NCBI RefSeq assembly: GCF_001509485.1
Contig: NZ_LLZI01000255.1
Coordinates: 1 to 38,622 of the forward strand
DNA from: Streptomyces sp. NRRL F-4489
GTDB taxonomy: Bacteria > Actinomycetota > Actinomycetes > Streptomycetales > Streptomycetaceae
Reading direction: 5' to 3'
DNA: 38,622 nucleotides
A program made the translations under genes and the position numbers. A model generated the notes under the pieces. The model was not told the DNA's origin. It saw only the letters and a list, made by a program, of their open reading frames with translations, and searched no databases. Below, piece by piece: positions 9,202 through 16,312 of the stretch. The stretch's first letter is position 1; each line of letters opens with the position of its first letter.

Positions 9202-9522
9202 TCAGTGCCCGGACGTCGCCTTCAGGCCGACGACCGCGACCAGCAGCAGGCAGATGAAGAAGATCCGCGCCGCGGTGGCCGGTTCGCCGAGGACGAACAT
9301 GCCGACCACGGCGGCGCCGGCCGCGCCGATGCCGACCCAGACGCCGTAGGCGGTGCCGATGGGGAGGGTGCGGGCCGCGTAGGACAGCAGCACCATGCTG
9401 GCGACGATGCCCGCGCCGGTGCCGAGGCTCGGCCACAGCCGGGTGAAGCCATCGGTGAACTTCATTCCGATCGACCAGCCGACCTCGAGCAGACCGGCGA
9501 CCACGAGCAGGATCCATGCCAT
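9202..9522 (-). CDS. gdx: Gdx/SugE-type SMR guanidinium exporter
   Basis: A 106-residue small multidrug resistance protein with four membrane segments. It is of the SugE/Gdx branch, which exports guanidinium in exchange for protons, not the EmrE branch. Residues that line the Gdx site are in register: Glu13, Trp16, Ser42, Tyr59 and Trp62, with the characteristic GFTRLWPS at 25-32 and LPIGTAYGVWVGIGA at 53-67. A strong GGAGGTG ribosome-binding site precedes the ATG at 9522, which removes 40 spurious upstream residues of the open frame. A guanidine-III riboswitch lies directly upstream, so ligand and transporter agree. Single-gene SMR of this type works as an antiparallel homodimer. Confidence 0.93.
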   Translation of the reverse strand: MAWILLVVAGLLEVGWSIGMKFTDGFTRLWPSLGTGAGIVASMVLLSYAARTLPIGTAYGVWVGIGAAGAAVVGMFVLGEPATAARIFFICLLLVAVVGLKATSGH

Positions 9523-9558
9523 GACGGCACCTCCGTGAAAGGACTCTTCAACAGGGGT

Positions 9559-9600
9559 GCGTCGTCTTGTCCTGACCCGGTACGGCGCGTCTCGTCGGGT
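9559..9600 (-). promoter_or_regulatory. Guanidine-III riboswitch (ykkC-III)
   Basis: Reading the minus strand from 9600, the leader contains CCCGACGAG, GCGCCGTACCGGG and GTCAGGACAAGACG, ending in ACGC. I recall the class consensus as CCGGACGAGG-GCGCCGUACCCGGUCAGGACAAGACGGCGC, and this matches almost base for base. CCCG (9596-9599) can pair with CGGG (9577-9580) and GCGCCG with the 3' part to make the H-type pseudoknot. The aptamer ends 36 bases before the start codon, with GGAGGTG in between, so guanidine binding probably frees or shields the ribosome-binding site. The gene it controls is a guanidinium exporter. Confidence 0.92.
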
Positions 9601-9615
9601 ATCCCCGAGGCTAGC

Positions 9616-9664
9616 AAAAAGGCTCCCCGGGGGCGGTGACACCGATCACCACCCCCGGGGAGCC
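9616..9664 (-). terminator. Rho-independent terminator of the GroES-like gene
   Basis: On the minus strand an almost perfect 19-base-pair stem (arms 9621-9639 and 9646-9664, one G-U) is followed by TTTTT at 9620-9616. This is a strong intrinsic terminator, placed 16 bases after the GroES-like stop and about 15 bases before the riboswitch. The gdx promoter must therefore overlap it; a possible -10 TAGCCT lies at 9613-9608. Confidence 0.88.
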
Positions 9665-9680
9665 CGGGTCCTACGGGGTC

Positions 9681-10031
9681 CTACAGGTACAGGCCGGTGG
9701 CGTCGTCCGCGCCCTCCAGGCGCTCGGCGGCCACCGCGTGCAGATCGCGTTCGCGCATCAGCACGTACGCCACCCCGCGCACCTCGACCTCGGCCCGGTC
9801 CTCGGGGTCGTACAGCACCCGGTCGCCCACCTCGACGGTCCGTACGTTCTGCCCCACCGCGACGACCTCGGCCCAGGCCAGGCGGCGGCCGACCGCCGCG
9901 GTCGCGGGGATGACGATGCCGCCGGACGAGCGGCGCTCGCCCTCGGGGATGTCCGTCCGGACCAGCACGCGGTCGTGCAGCATCCGGATCGGCAGCTTGT
10001 CGTGGGTGTCCTTGGTGTTATTCGGGCTCAC
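9681..10031 (-). CDS. GroES-family co-chaperonin paralogue
   Basis: A 116-residue protein of the GroES/Cpn10 fold. PIRMLHDRVLVRTD (14-27) starts the domain, and the mobile loop region ERRSSGGIVIPATA (32-45) keeps the hydrophobic Ile-Val-Ile anchor that contacts GroEL. VVAVGQNVRTVEVGDRVLYDPEDRAEVEVRG follows the family pattern, and a 15-residue tail extends beyond usual GroES. It is not next to a groEL gene and differs from the canonical 102-residue Streptomyces GroES, so it is probably a second, divergent copy whose chaperonin partner is uncertain. The ATG at 10031 lacks a strong ribosome-binding site. Confidence 0.82.
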   Translation of the reverse strand: MSPNNTKDTHDKLPIRMLHDRVLVRTDIPEGERRSSGGIVIPATAAVGRRLAWAEVVAVGQNVRTVEVGDRVLYDPEDRAEVEVRGVAYVLMRERDLHAVAAERLEGADDATGLYL

Positions 10032-10107
10032 GGCATGACCGTACCTGCCCGGCGGCGGCGCGGGCGCACCGCGGGCCGGAAACCGGGGCCGCGGGGCCCG
10101 GCGGGCC

Positions 10108-10428
10108 CTACTTGTGCCGCTTCTTCGACCCCAGCACCAGCAGGCCGATCACGGCGGCGCCGACCATGGCCACCGGGATGATCCGCTCCAGCCGGGGCGC
10201 GCCGTCCTCGGCGACGAGCTGGCCGCGCACGTCGGAGACCAGGCGGTTGACGGTCACATAGGCCCGCCCGGCCGTGCGGTCCACCGCGGCCGCCGCCTTC
10301 GCCTTGGCGTCGTCCATGATCGTCTTCGGGTGCAGCCGGACGCCGATCTCGTCGAGCGTCACGGCGAGATCCTGCCGCCTGCGGACGATGTCCGCCTCGA
10401 TCTGGGCAGGGGTCCTGGCTTCCGACAC
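10108..10428 (-). CDS. DUF3618 membrane-tail protein
   Basis: A 106-residue protein of the DUF3618 family, function unknown. The N-terminal half has the family signature TPAQIEADIVRRRQDLAVTLDEIG, then LHPKTIMDDAK and an Ala/Lys-rich amphipathic helix. A single C-terminal membrane segment, IIPVAMVGAAVIGLLVLG (84-101), ends in a basic KKRHK. It is probably tail-anchored with the N-terminus in the cytoplasm. It sits alone between the GroES-like gene (same strand, 76-base gap) and the divergent bcp. Confidence 0.82.
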   Translation of the reverse strand: MSEARTPAQIEADIVRRRQDLAVTLDEIGVRLHPKTIMDDAKAKAAAAVDRTAGRAYVTVNRLVSDVRGQLVAEDGAPRLERIIPVAMVGAAVIGLLVLGSKKRHK

Positions 10429-10692
10429 CGCGCCGCCTCCGTCATCTCGTGCCGATGCGTCCGGGCCCGGACCCGTTACCCGGACCCGCCCCGTACGGAA
10501 CCGGCCACCCGATCATGTGCCGATTCGTGAAGGACAGTCTGTCAGCTCGCACCCGCGGGCGCCCCGCGGCACCCCCGTTTCGCGCCGCCGCGGCGCCCCC
10601 TGGGGCGGGCGGCCGGCGGCCGGGGCGTCCCGCTGGCCTAATCTCGGGGGCGTACCGACCCACCGCCCGACCCGCAAGGAGACCGACCCGCC

Positions 10693-11160
10693 ATGAGTGA
10701 GCGACTCCAGCCCGGCGACACCGCCCCCGCCTTCACGCTCCCCGACGCCGACGGCGAGCAGGTCTCGCTCGCCGACCGCAAGGGACGCAAGGTCATCGTC
10801 TATTTCTACCCGGCGGCGCTGACCCCCGGCTGCACCAAGCAGGCGTGCGACTTCACCGACAACCTCGACTTCCTGGCCGGCCACGGCTACGACGTCATCG
10901 GCATCTCCCCGGACAAGCCGGAGAAGCTCGCGAAGTTCCGCGAGAAGGAGGACCTGAAGGTCACGCTGCTCGGCGACCCCGACAAGGAGGTGCTGACCGC
11001 GTACGGCGCCTACGGCGAGAAGAAGCTCTACGGCAAGACCGTCACCGGCGTGATCCGCTCCACCGTCATCGTCGGCGAGGACGGCACGGTCGAGCGGGCG
11101 CTGTACAACGTCAAGGCCACCGGCCACGTCGCCAAGATCATCAAGGATCTCGGGCTGTAA
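10693..11160 (+). CDS. bcp: Thioredoxin-dependent thiol peroxidase (BCP/PrxQ)
   Basis: A 155-residue peroxiredoxin of the BCP/PrxQ class that reduces hydrogen peroxide and organic hydroperoxides with thioredoxin. The active site TPGCTKQAC lies at about 43-51. The first Cys is the peroxidatic residue within PxxxTxxC context, and the second, five residues later, is the resolving Cys, giving an atypical 2-Cys mechanism. Domain start GDTAPAFTLPDADG and the end block VIRSTVIVGEDGTV are typical. AAGGAG ten bases before the ATG at 10693 is an excellent ribosome-binding site, and a TAATCT hexamer about 50 bases upstream is a possible -10. Confidence 0.95.
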   Translation: MSERLQPGDTAPAFTLPDADGEQVSLADRKGRKVIVYFYPAALTPGCTKQACDFTDNLDFLAGHGYDVIGISPDKPEKLAKFREKEDLKVTLLGDPDKEVLTAYGAYGEKKLYGKTVTGVIRSTVIVGEDGTVERALYNVKATGHVAKIIKDLGL

Positions 11161-11174
11161 GGTCCGCGTCCCGG

Positions 11175-11203
11175 AGCGCCCCGGGGCGGCGGCCCGGGGC
11201 GCT
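11175..11203. terminator. Hairpin between bcp and the histidine kinase gene
   Basis: Perfect 11-base-pair stem (arms 11175-11185 and 11193-11203), seven-base loop, between convergent genes. The right arm reaches into the kinase stop codon. It is likely to terminate both transcripts. Confidence 0.7.
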
Positions 11204-12485
11204 ACGGCGCGCTCGCCGCCGCCTCCGGGACGGTCACCACCGCCCGCTCCGGCAGCTCCAGCACGGCCTCGGCGCCGCCGCCCTCGGCGGTGCCGAACTC
11301 CAGCCGCGCGCCGAGCACCTCCGCCTGCCCGGCCGCGATCGTCAGCCCCAGCCCGTGGCCCGTACCGCGCTCCGGCGCCGCCGTACGGAACCGCCGCGGC
11401 CCCTCCGCGCGCAGATCCGCCGGATACCCCGGCCCGTGGTCCCGCACCACGATCCGGGCCCCGGACACCACCACCTCGATCGGCGGCTCGCCGTGCTTGG
11501 CGGCGTTGGCCAGGAGGTTCACCAGGACCCGCTCCACCCGGCGCCGGTCGGTCTCCACGATCCGCGGCTCGCCCTCGACCGCCACCGACACCGCCAGGTC
11601 GTCCACCCCGCGCTGCCGCGCCGCGCGGACGACGATGCCGCGCACCAGCGACGGCAGCTCGCAGGCGTCCAGATCGGCCCGCTCCACCCCGGCGTCCAGC
11701 CGGGAGACCTCCAGCAGGTCCTCCACCAAGCGCCGCATCGCCTGCGCCCGGTCCCGCACCAGCTCCACCGCGCGCGGCTCCGGCAGCAGCTCCGCGGCCG
11801 CCACCAGCCCCGCCACCGGCGTCCGCAGCTCGTGCGCCACATCGGCGGTGAACTCCCGCTCGGCCTCCACCCGCGCCGCCAGCGACGTCGCCATGTGGTG
11901 GACGCTGCGGCCCAGTTCGGCCACCTCGTCCCGGCCGTCGCCGGCCAGCGCGTCCGCGTCCGGCGGCTCACCCGCCGCGATCCGCCGCGCCGCCGCCGCG
12001 CTCAGCCGCAGCCGCCGCGACAGCCGCTGCGCCACGAACCACGACACCACCGCCATCAGCACCACCGTGCCGCACCCGGCGATCAGCAGCGCCCGGTCCA
12101 GCGCCACCTGCGCCGGATCGTCGTCCGGATACGCCGCCGACACCGACAGCGAACGCGCCGGCCGGTCACCGTCCCCGCCGACCCCGGTCGCCGCCCACAC
12201 CCGCGGGTCCTCGCCGCCGCTGAGGTACGTCCCGGAGCGGTTGTGGAACACCGCCGCGCGCAGCGGCGACGGCAGCGTCGCGTCGTCCAGCTGCGCGCCC
12301 AGCGCCAGCGTCCCGTCCCGCTCGTAGATCTGCAGCGCCGAGCTGAGCCGCTCGTCCTGATACGCCCGGGCCGACCGCTCCCGCTCGGCGTCCGCGATGT
12401 GGTGCACGGCGAACCCGAGCACCACCACGGCCAGCGCCGTCATACCCGAAATGGCCAGGGCGATCCGGCCTCGAATGCCCATCAC
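11202..12485 (-). CDS. Sensor histidine kinase without adjacent response regulator
   Basis: A 427-residue sensor kinase. Membrane segments lie at about 8-29 and 132-153, enclosing a roughly 100-residue extracellular sensor part. A HAMP region (about 153-210) is followed by the H-box FTADVAHELRTP with phospho-acceptor His218, the N-box LLANAAKHGE, the G1 box VRDHGPGY and the G2 box GTGHGLGL, so all catalytic boxes are intact. It begins with GTG-ATG at 12485/12482, overlapping the TGA of the upstream membrane-protein gene, so the two are translationally coupled. No response regulator gene is present on either side within this window, unlike most Streptomyces kinases. Signal and output are unknown. 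Confidence 0.93.
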   Translation of the reverse strand: MMGIRGRIALAISGMTALAVVVLGFAVHHIADAERERSARAYQDERLSSALQIYERDGTLALGAQLDDATLPSPLRAAVFHNRSGTYLSGGEDPRVWAATGVGGDGDRPARSLSVSAAYPDDDPAQVALDRALLIAGCGTVVLMAVVSWFVAQRLSRRLRLSAAAARRIAAGEPPDADALAGDGRDEVAELGRSVHHMATSLAARVEAEREFTADVAHELRTPVAGLVAAAELLPEPRAVELVRDRAQAMRRLVEDLLEVSRLDAGVERADLDACELPSLVRGIVVRAARQRGVDDLAVSVAVEGEPRIVETDRRRVERVLVNLLANAAKHGEPPIEVVVSGARIVVRDHGPGYPADLRAEGPRRFRTAAPERGTGHGLGLTIAAGQAEVLGARLEFGTAEGGGAEAVLELPERAVVTVPEAAASAP

Positions 12486-12988
12486 GCGAGGTTGTACATC
12501 TCCGTCGTGTCACCGAGCGGCGTCGAGCCCTCGTAGGTCACCTCCAGGCCCGTGAAGGCGCGCGCGCCGTCGACCTCCTTGGCGCCGTAGAGCCGGAACG
12601 TCGCGCGGTACCCGGCGTCCGTCCCCACCCCCGCGGCGGTCTTCTCGACCTGGACCACGCCGCGGCCCTCGGCCTCGTCGGCGTCGTAGCGGTCCCAGGT
12701 GATGCCGGTCGCCACCATCCCGGCGTCCGCGCAGGTCAGCGTGATCACCCGGGGCCGGATCTCCGGCTCCCCGATCCCGCAGTCCCGGACGCCGGGCAGG
12801 CCCGCCGTCGGCTGCCCGTCGGACTTCACGTCCTGGACGGCGGCGGTCTTGGGCGCGGTGTCCACCGCCGACGCGCGGTCCGACGCCTGGCTGAACCACA
12901 CCCCGCCGGCCGCCAGCGCGGTCACCACGAGGAAGGCCACCAGAGCGGTCCGCCCGCGCCTGAAGCGGGCCCCGTCGCGGTCGGTCAT
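12482..12988 (-). CDS. Single-pass membrane protein coupled to the histidine kinase
   Basis: A 168-residue protein I do not recognise. A short basic cytoplasmic tail (MTDRDGARFRRGR) is followed by one membrane segment at about 15-33 and an extracellular domain with two Cys (in RDCGIGE and LTCADAG) that may form a disulfide; the sequence between them is beta-rich. GGGAGGAG before the ATG at 12988 supports this start. A second strong site with GTG starts at 13180/13174 would add about 62-64 residues in frame, so the N-terminus is uncertain. Its stop overlaps the kinase start, which suggests it works with the kinase, perhaps as an accessory sensor; that role is inference. Confidence 0.75.
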   Translation of the reverse strand: MTDRDGARFRRGRTALVAFLVVTALAAGGVWFSQASDRASAVDTAPKTAAVQDVKSDGQPTAGLPGVRDCGIGEPEIRPRVITLTCADAGMVATGITWDRYDADEAEGRGVVQVEKTAAGVGTDAGYRATFRLYGAKEVDGARAFTGLEVTYEGSTPLGDTTEMYNLA

Positions 12989-13446
12989 CACACACTCCTC
13001 CCGGGGCGCCGTCGCCCCGTCCAACCCCACCAGCAAACACGACCGCCGCGGCGGCTTGGCACCGGCCCCGGCCCGTTCCGGCCGCCGTGCCCGGTCCCGG
13101 GCGGCGGCCGCCGCCTCCTGCGGCGAATCGGCACCGTTCGCGCGACCTGCGGCCAAAAGGTGCGGTTTCGCCACCGACACTCTCCTCTCCCCCCGACACA
13201 GACCCGTTGCCCGAATGCTGCGGTGACCGCTCGGCTTTGTACCAGTCCTGTAACAAGCCCTCGCCGTACGGCAACCCCGCGCCGCTCTGACGTGCACCGT
13301 TCGGGAAAGGGCCGGCGTGACCTACCTCGCGTTCGCCGCGCACCGGGTTTCGACCCGGCCCGAAACGCGCAGGCGCACCCGTCGTAGCACCCACACCCCG
13401 GCCGCGCACCCGAACCGCGCGACCGACCGAACGGGAGGACCGCCGC
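12989..13446. other. Divergent region upstream of the kinase operon and MFS gene
   Basis: The 458 bases contain both promoters. The part 12989-13180 stays open in frame with the membrane-protein gene and may be its N-terminal extension. A 20-base imperfect palindrome (TTGTACCAGTCCTGTAACAA) lies at 13237-13256 in the least GC-rich part. The remainder up to 13446 shows no convincing gene. Confidence 0.4.
13237..13256. promoter_or_regulatory. Imperfect palindrome, possible operator
   Basis: TTGTACCAG and CTGTAACAA are inverted copies matching at seven of nine positions around a central TC. It lies between two divergent transcription units and about 190 bases before the MFS start. No known regulator consensus is recognised. 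Confidence 0.4.
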
Positions 13447-14988
13447 GTGCCGCACCTCGGTACCGAAGACAGCCACTGGGCGCCCGAGCCGGACCCGGCC
13501 GCACGCAGACGCCACTGGACACTCTTCCGCGCCATCGACCGGCGCCGGAACCCGCCGCTGCGCCGCACCGACATCACGGTCACCGACGAACCGACCGTGC
13601 GGCGCGCCGTGAAGGCCGCGGCCCTGGGCAACGCCATGGAGTGGTTCGACTTCGGTATCTACAGCTATCTGGCCGTCACCATCGGCAAGGTCTTCTTCCC
13701 CAGCGGGAGTTCGACCACCAGTCTGCTGTCCTCCTTCGCGACCTTCGCCGTGGCGTTCCTCGTACGGCCCCTGGGCGGCGCCTACTTCGGGCCGCTCGGC
13801 GACCGCATCGGCCGCAAGAAGGTCCTCGCCCTCACCATGATCATGATGGCGCTGGGCACCCTCTGCATCGGCCTGATCCCGTCCTACGCGGCCATCGGCA
13901 TGTGGTCGCCGGCCCTGCTCATCCTCTTCCGCCTCGTCCAGGGCTTCTCCACCGGCGGCGAGTACGGCGGCGCCTCCACCTTCATCGCCGAGTACGCGCC
14001 CGACAAGAAGCGCGGCTTCTTCGGCAGCTTCCTGGAGATGGGCACCCTGCTCGGCTACACCGGCGCCGCCGGGATCGTGCTGCTGCTGAACACCGCCGTG
14101 GGCCCGGACGCGATGCTGTCCTGGGGCTGGCGGATCCCGTTCCTCGTCGCCGGTCCGCTCGGCCTGGTCGGCCTCTACCTGCGGCTGAAGCTGGACGAGA
14201 CCCCGGCCTTCCAGAAGTTCGAGGCGGCCCAGGGCAACGGCGCCGCGGAGGCCGCCGTCCCGGCCGAGGACGACTCCTCGCACCTCTCCGCCAACGCCCC
14301 GGGCAAGAAGCTGGGCGAGATCCTCACCCACCACTGGCCCGCGCTCATCCTCTGCATCGCCCTGGTCGGCGCGTACAACATCACCGACTACATGCTGCTG
14401 TCGTACATGCCGACCTACCTCACCGACACCCTCAAGTACAGCGAGTCCCACGGCCTCCTGGTCCTGCTGGCCACCATGGTCGTCCTGATGTGCCTGCTGC
14501 CCACCGTCGGCCGGCTCAACGACCGCTACGGCCGCAAGCCGCTGCTGATGTCCGGCATGCTCGGCTTCCTGCTGCTGGCCGCCCCCGCCTTCCTCCTCGT
14601 CAAACAGGGCTCGCTGCTCGCCGTTTCCGCCGGTATGGCCCTCCTCGGCCTCTCCCTCCTCTGCCTCCTGGGCACCATGTCCGCGGCCCTCCCCGCGCTC
14701 TTCCCGACCAGCGTCCGCTACGGCTCCCTCTCCATCGGCTACAACCTCGCCGTCTCCCTCTTCGGCGGCACCACCCCGCTGGTCATCACCGCCCTGATGG
14801 ACGCCTTCGGCGACAACGTCATGGTCCCGGCCTACTACACGATGGCCGCCGCCCTCGTCGGCGTCATCGCCGTGGCCGCCATGAAGGAAACCGCCCAGCA
14901 GCCCCTCGACGGCTCCCCGCCCTCGGTAGCCACCAAGGAAGAAGCCGTCGCCCTGATCGCCTCCCGCACCCAGGAACCGCGGTTCTGA
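13447..14988 (+). CDS. MFS transporter of the metabolite:H+ symporter (ProP-like) family
   Basis: A 513-residue twelve-segment major facilitator of the MHS family, which includes the proline/betaine symporter ProP. The signature RRAVKAAALGNAMEWFDFGIY opens the first membrane segment near residue 52, FGPLGDRIGRKKVLALTM is the MFS loop 2-3 motif, GEYGGASTFIAEYAPDKKRG is typical of MHS proteins, and GRLNDRYGRKPLL is the matching loop 8-9 motif. The cytoplasmic loop between halves is long and Ala/Glu-rich. The start is GTG at 13447 with GGGAGGA eight bases before it; this gives an unusually long 50-residue polar N-terminus. It probably imports proline, betaine or a dicarboxylate with protons; the exact substrate is not readable. 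Confidence 0.88.
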   Translation: MPHLGTEDSHWAPEPDPAARRRHWTLFRAIDRRRNPPLRRTDITVTDEPTVRRAVKAAALGNAMEWFDFGIYSYLAVTIGKVFFPSGSSTTSLLSSFATFAVAFLVRPLGGAYFGPLGDRIGRKKVLALTMIMMALGTLCIGLIPSYAAIGMWSPALLILFRLVQGFSTGGEYGGASTFIAEYAPDKKRGFFGSFLEMGTLLGYTGAAGIVLLLNTAVGPDAMLSWGWRIPFLVAGPLGLVGLYLRLKLDETPAFQKFEAAQGNGAAEAAVPAEDDSSHLSANAPGKKLGEILTHHWPALILCIALVGAYNITDYMLLSYMPTYLTDTLKYSESHGLLVLLATMVVLMCLLPTVGRLNDRYGRKPLLMSGMLGFLLLAAPAFLLVKQGSLLAVSAGMALLGLSLLCLLGTMSAALPALFPTSVRYGSLSIGYNLAVSLFGGTTPLVITALMDAFGDNVMVPAYYTMAAALVGVIAVAAMKETAQQPLDGSPPSVATKEEAVALIASRTQEPRF

Positions 14989-15059
14989 CGGGGGCGGCGC
15001 TCCCCACGGCCGGTGGCCGGCCGGGGCGTTCGGCCACCGGCACGGGGTCGGGCCATCCA

Positions 15060-15090
15060 CTGACGGGCGCGGAAGGCGACCCAGTAGAGT
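15060..15090 (+). promoter_or_regulatory. Candidate promoter of the tRNA gene
   Basis: CTGACG at 15060-15065 and TAGAGT at 15085-15090 are spaced 19 bases apart and end 9 bases before the mature tRNA 5' end. They fit a vegetative sigma-70-type promoter. Confidence 0.5.
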
Positions 15091-15099
15091 TGGCGCGGC

Positions 15100-15174
15100 G
15101 GGCCCGTACCCCAGCTGGCCAGAGGGCGCCGGTTTAGGTCCGGTGTGTCGTGGGTTCGAGTCCCACCGGGCCCA
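15100..15174 (+). tRNA. tRNA with UAG anticodon (Leu), short variable loop
   Basis: The cloverleaf folds cleanly. The acceptor stem GGGCCCG pairs perfectly with CGGGCCC. The D stem is CCC/GGG with G18G19 in the loop; the anticodon stem GCCGG/CCGGT closes the loop TTTAGGT with anticodon TAG at 15135-15137; the T stem is GTGGG/CCCAC with loop TTCGAGT. The discriminator is A; 3' CCA is not encoded. The anticodon reads CUA, hence leucine. The variable loop is only five bases (GTGTC), whereas bacterial leucine tRNAs are class II with a long variable arm. The 3-bp D stem is leucine-like. Aminoacyl identity is therefore less certain than the fold. Confidence 0.85.
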
Positions 15175-15180
15175 CCCGCG

Positions 15181-15216
15181 CGAACGGCCTCCCCTGCGTG
15201 CAGGGGAGGCCGTTCG
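15181..15216. terminator. Strong hairpin after the tRNA
   Basis: A perfect 16-base-pair inverted repeat (arms 15181-15196 and 15201-15216) with loop CGTG follows the tRNA by six bases and also precedes the convergent rdgB end at 15245. It probably terminates both. Confidence 0.82.
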
Positions 15217-15244
15217 CGGTGTGTGCGGTGCGTACGGTGCGTTG

Positions 15245-15880
15245 TCAGCCCAGCAGTTCGCGGACGAGGGGGGCCAGGGCGCGGAAGGCTTTGCCGCGGT
15301 GGCTGATGGCGTTCTTCTCGGCCGGGGTGAGTTCGGCGCAGGTGCGGGTTTCGCCGAGGGGCTGGAGGATCGGGTCGTAGCCGAAGCCGCCGGTGCCGGC
15401 GGGGGTGCGGCGCAGGACGCCCTTCAGGGTGCCCTCGACGACGCGTTCGGTGCCGTCGGGGAGGGCGAGGGCGGCGGCGCAGGCGAAGTGGGCGGCGCGG
15501 TGCGGGGCGTCGATGTCGGAGAGCTGGGCCAGCAGGAGGTCGAGGTTGGCCCGGTCGTCGCCGTGCCGGCCGGCCCAGCGGGCCGAGAAGATGCCGGGCG
15601 CGCCGCCGAGGACGTCGACGCAGAGGCCGGAGTCGTCGGCGACGGCCGGGTGGCCGGTGGCCCGGGCGAGGGCGTGGGCCTTCAGCAGGGCGTTCTCGGC
15701 GAAGGTGACGCCGGTCTCCTTGACGTCGGGGACGTCGGGGTAGGCGTCGGCCCCGACCAGTTCGACATCGAGGTCGGCCGCGTCGAGGATCGCGCGCAGC
15801 TCGGCGAGCTTGCCGTTGTTGCGGGTGGCGAGGACGAGGCGGCGCGGGGCCGCGGGACGTTCACCGGTGTGGGACTCCAT
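15245..15880 (-). CDS. rdgB: RdgB/HAM1 non-canonical purine NTP pyrophosphatase
   Basis: A 211-residue ITPase-family enzyme that hydrolyses dITP, ITP and XTP to monophosphates and so keeps deaminated purines out of nucleic acids. Motifs: LATRNNGKLAEL (16-27) for triphosphate binding, ADDSGLCVDVLGGAPGIFSARWAG in the middle with the catalytic Asp, GGFGYDPI and the terminal SHRGKAFRAL. Length is normal. The ATG at 15880 has only AAGGA about 13 bases before it; the gene begins ten bases after the lipoprotein stop, so it is probably in one transcript with rph and the lipoprotein. Confidence 0.94.
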   Translation of the reverse strand: MESHTGERPAAPRRLVLATRNNGKLAELRAILDAADLDVELVGADAYPDVPDVKETGVTFAENALLKAHALARATGHPAVADDSGLCVDVLGGAPGIFSARWAGRHGDDRANLDLLLAQLSDIDAPHRAAHFACAAALALPDGTERVVEGTLKGVLRRTPAGTGGFGYDPILQPLGETRTCAELTPAEKNAISHRGKAFRALAPLVRELLG

Positions 15881-15889
15881 GGGAGCCGA

Positions 15890-16312
15890 TTATTCCTTGT
15901 CCCCCGGGGTGCACTGGGCGGTGATCCGGCTCGTCGCGTCGGCGAGGGGTTTGAGGTTGGGGGCCTTGTTCGCGTCGATGTCCCGGCGGGCGTCCTTGAT
16001 GCCCTGGTTCATGGCGTCGACGGCCTTGGACAGCTCGGGGTCGTGGGCGGACTTGCTGAGCTGCTGGAGCTTGGTGTCGAGGTCGTCGAGGGCCTTGTTG
16101 GTCTCCTGGGGGTCGTCCAGGGCGTGGCCGGCGGCCTTCTGGAGCTTGTCGACACCGTCGACGACCGCGGTGGCGGTCTTGGCGCAATCCATCGCCTTCT
16201 GCACGGCGCTGCACGCGGAGAGCGCGGGTATCGCGAGGGCGGCGGCGGCTAACGCGGTGAGCGCGGTGGCGGTGCGGCGGCGCAGGCGCGGTCGGGGGCC
16301 GGGGCGGTGCAT
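15890..16312 (-). CDS. Small lipoprotein with a TTA codon
   Basis: A 140-residue predicted lipoprotein of unknown function. A very basic start (RPRPRLRRR) and a hydrophobic Ala/Leu stretch end in the lipobox ALSAC with the lipidated Cys at 34. The mature part is small, acidic and helical, with many Lys/Asp/Gln and three more Cys that may pair. AAGGAA six bases before the ATG at 16312 fixes the start. Leu21, in the signal peptide, is encoded by TTA (16250-16252), so its translation should need the bldA tRNA. It lies between rph and rdgB on the same strand. Confidence 0.85.
   Translation of the reverse strand: MHRPGPRPRLRRRTATALTALAAAALAIPALSACSAVQKAMDCAKTATAVVDGVDKLQKAAGHALDDPQETNKALDDLDTKLQQLSKSAHDPELSKAVDAMNQGIKDARRDIDANKAPNLKPLADATSRITAQCTPGDKE

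Noticed and set aside
13322..13522. Small minus-strand ORF before the MFS gene
   Set aside because: No ribosome-binding site and no similarity to known small proteins; overlaps the MFS start on the other strand.
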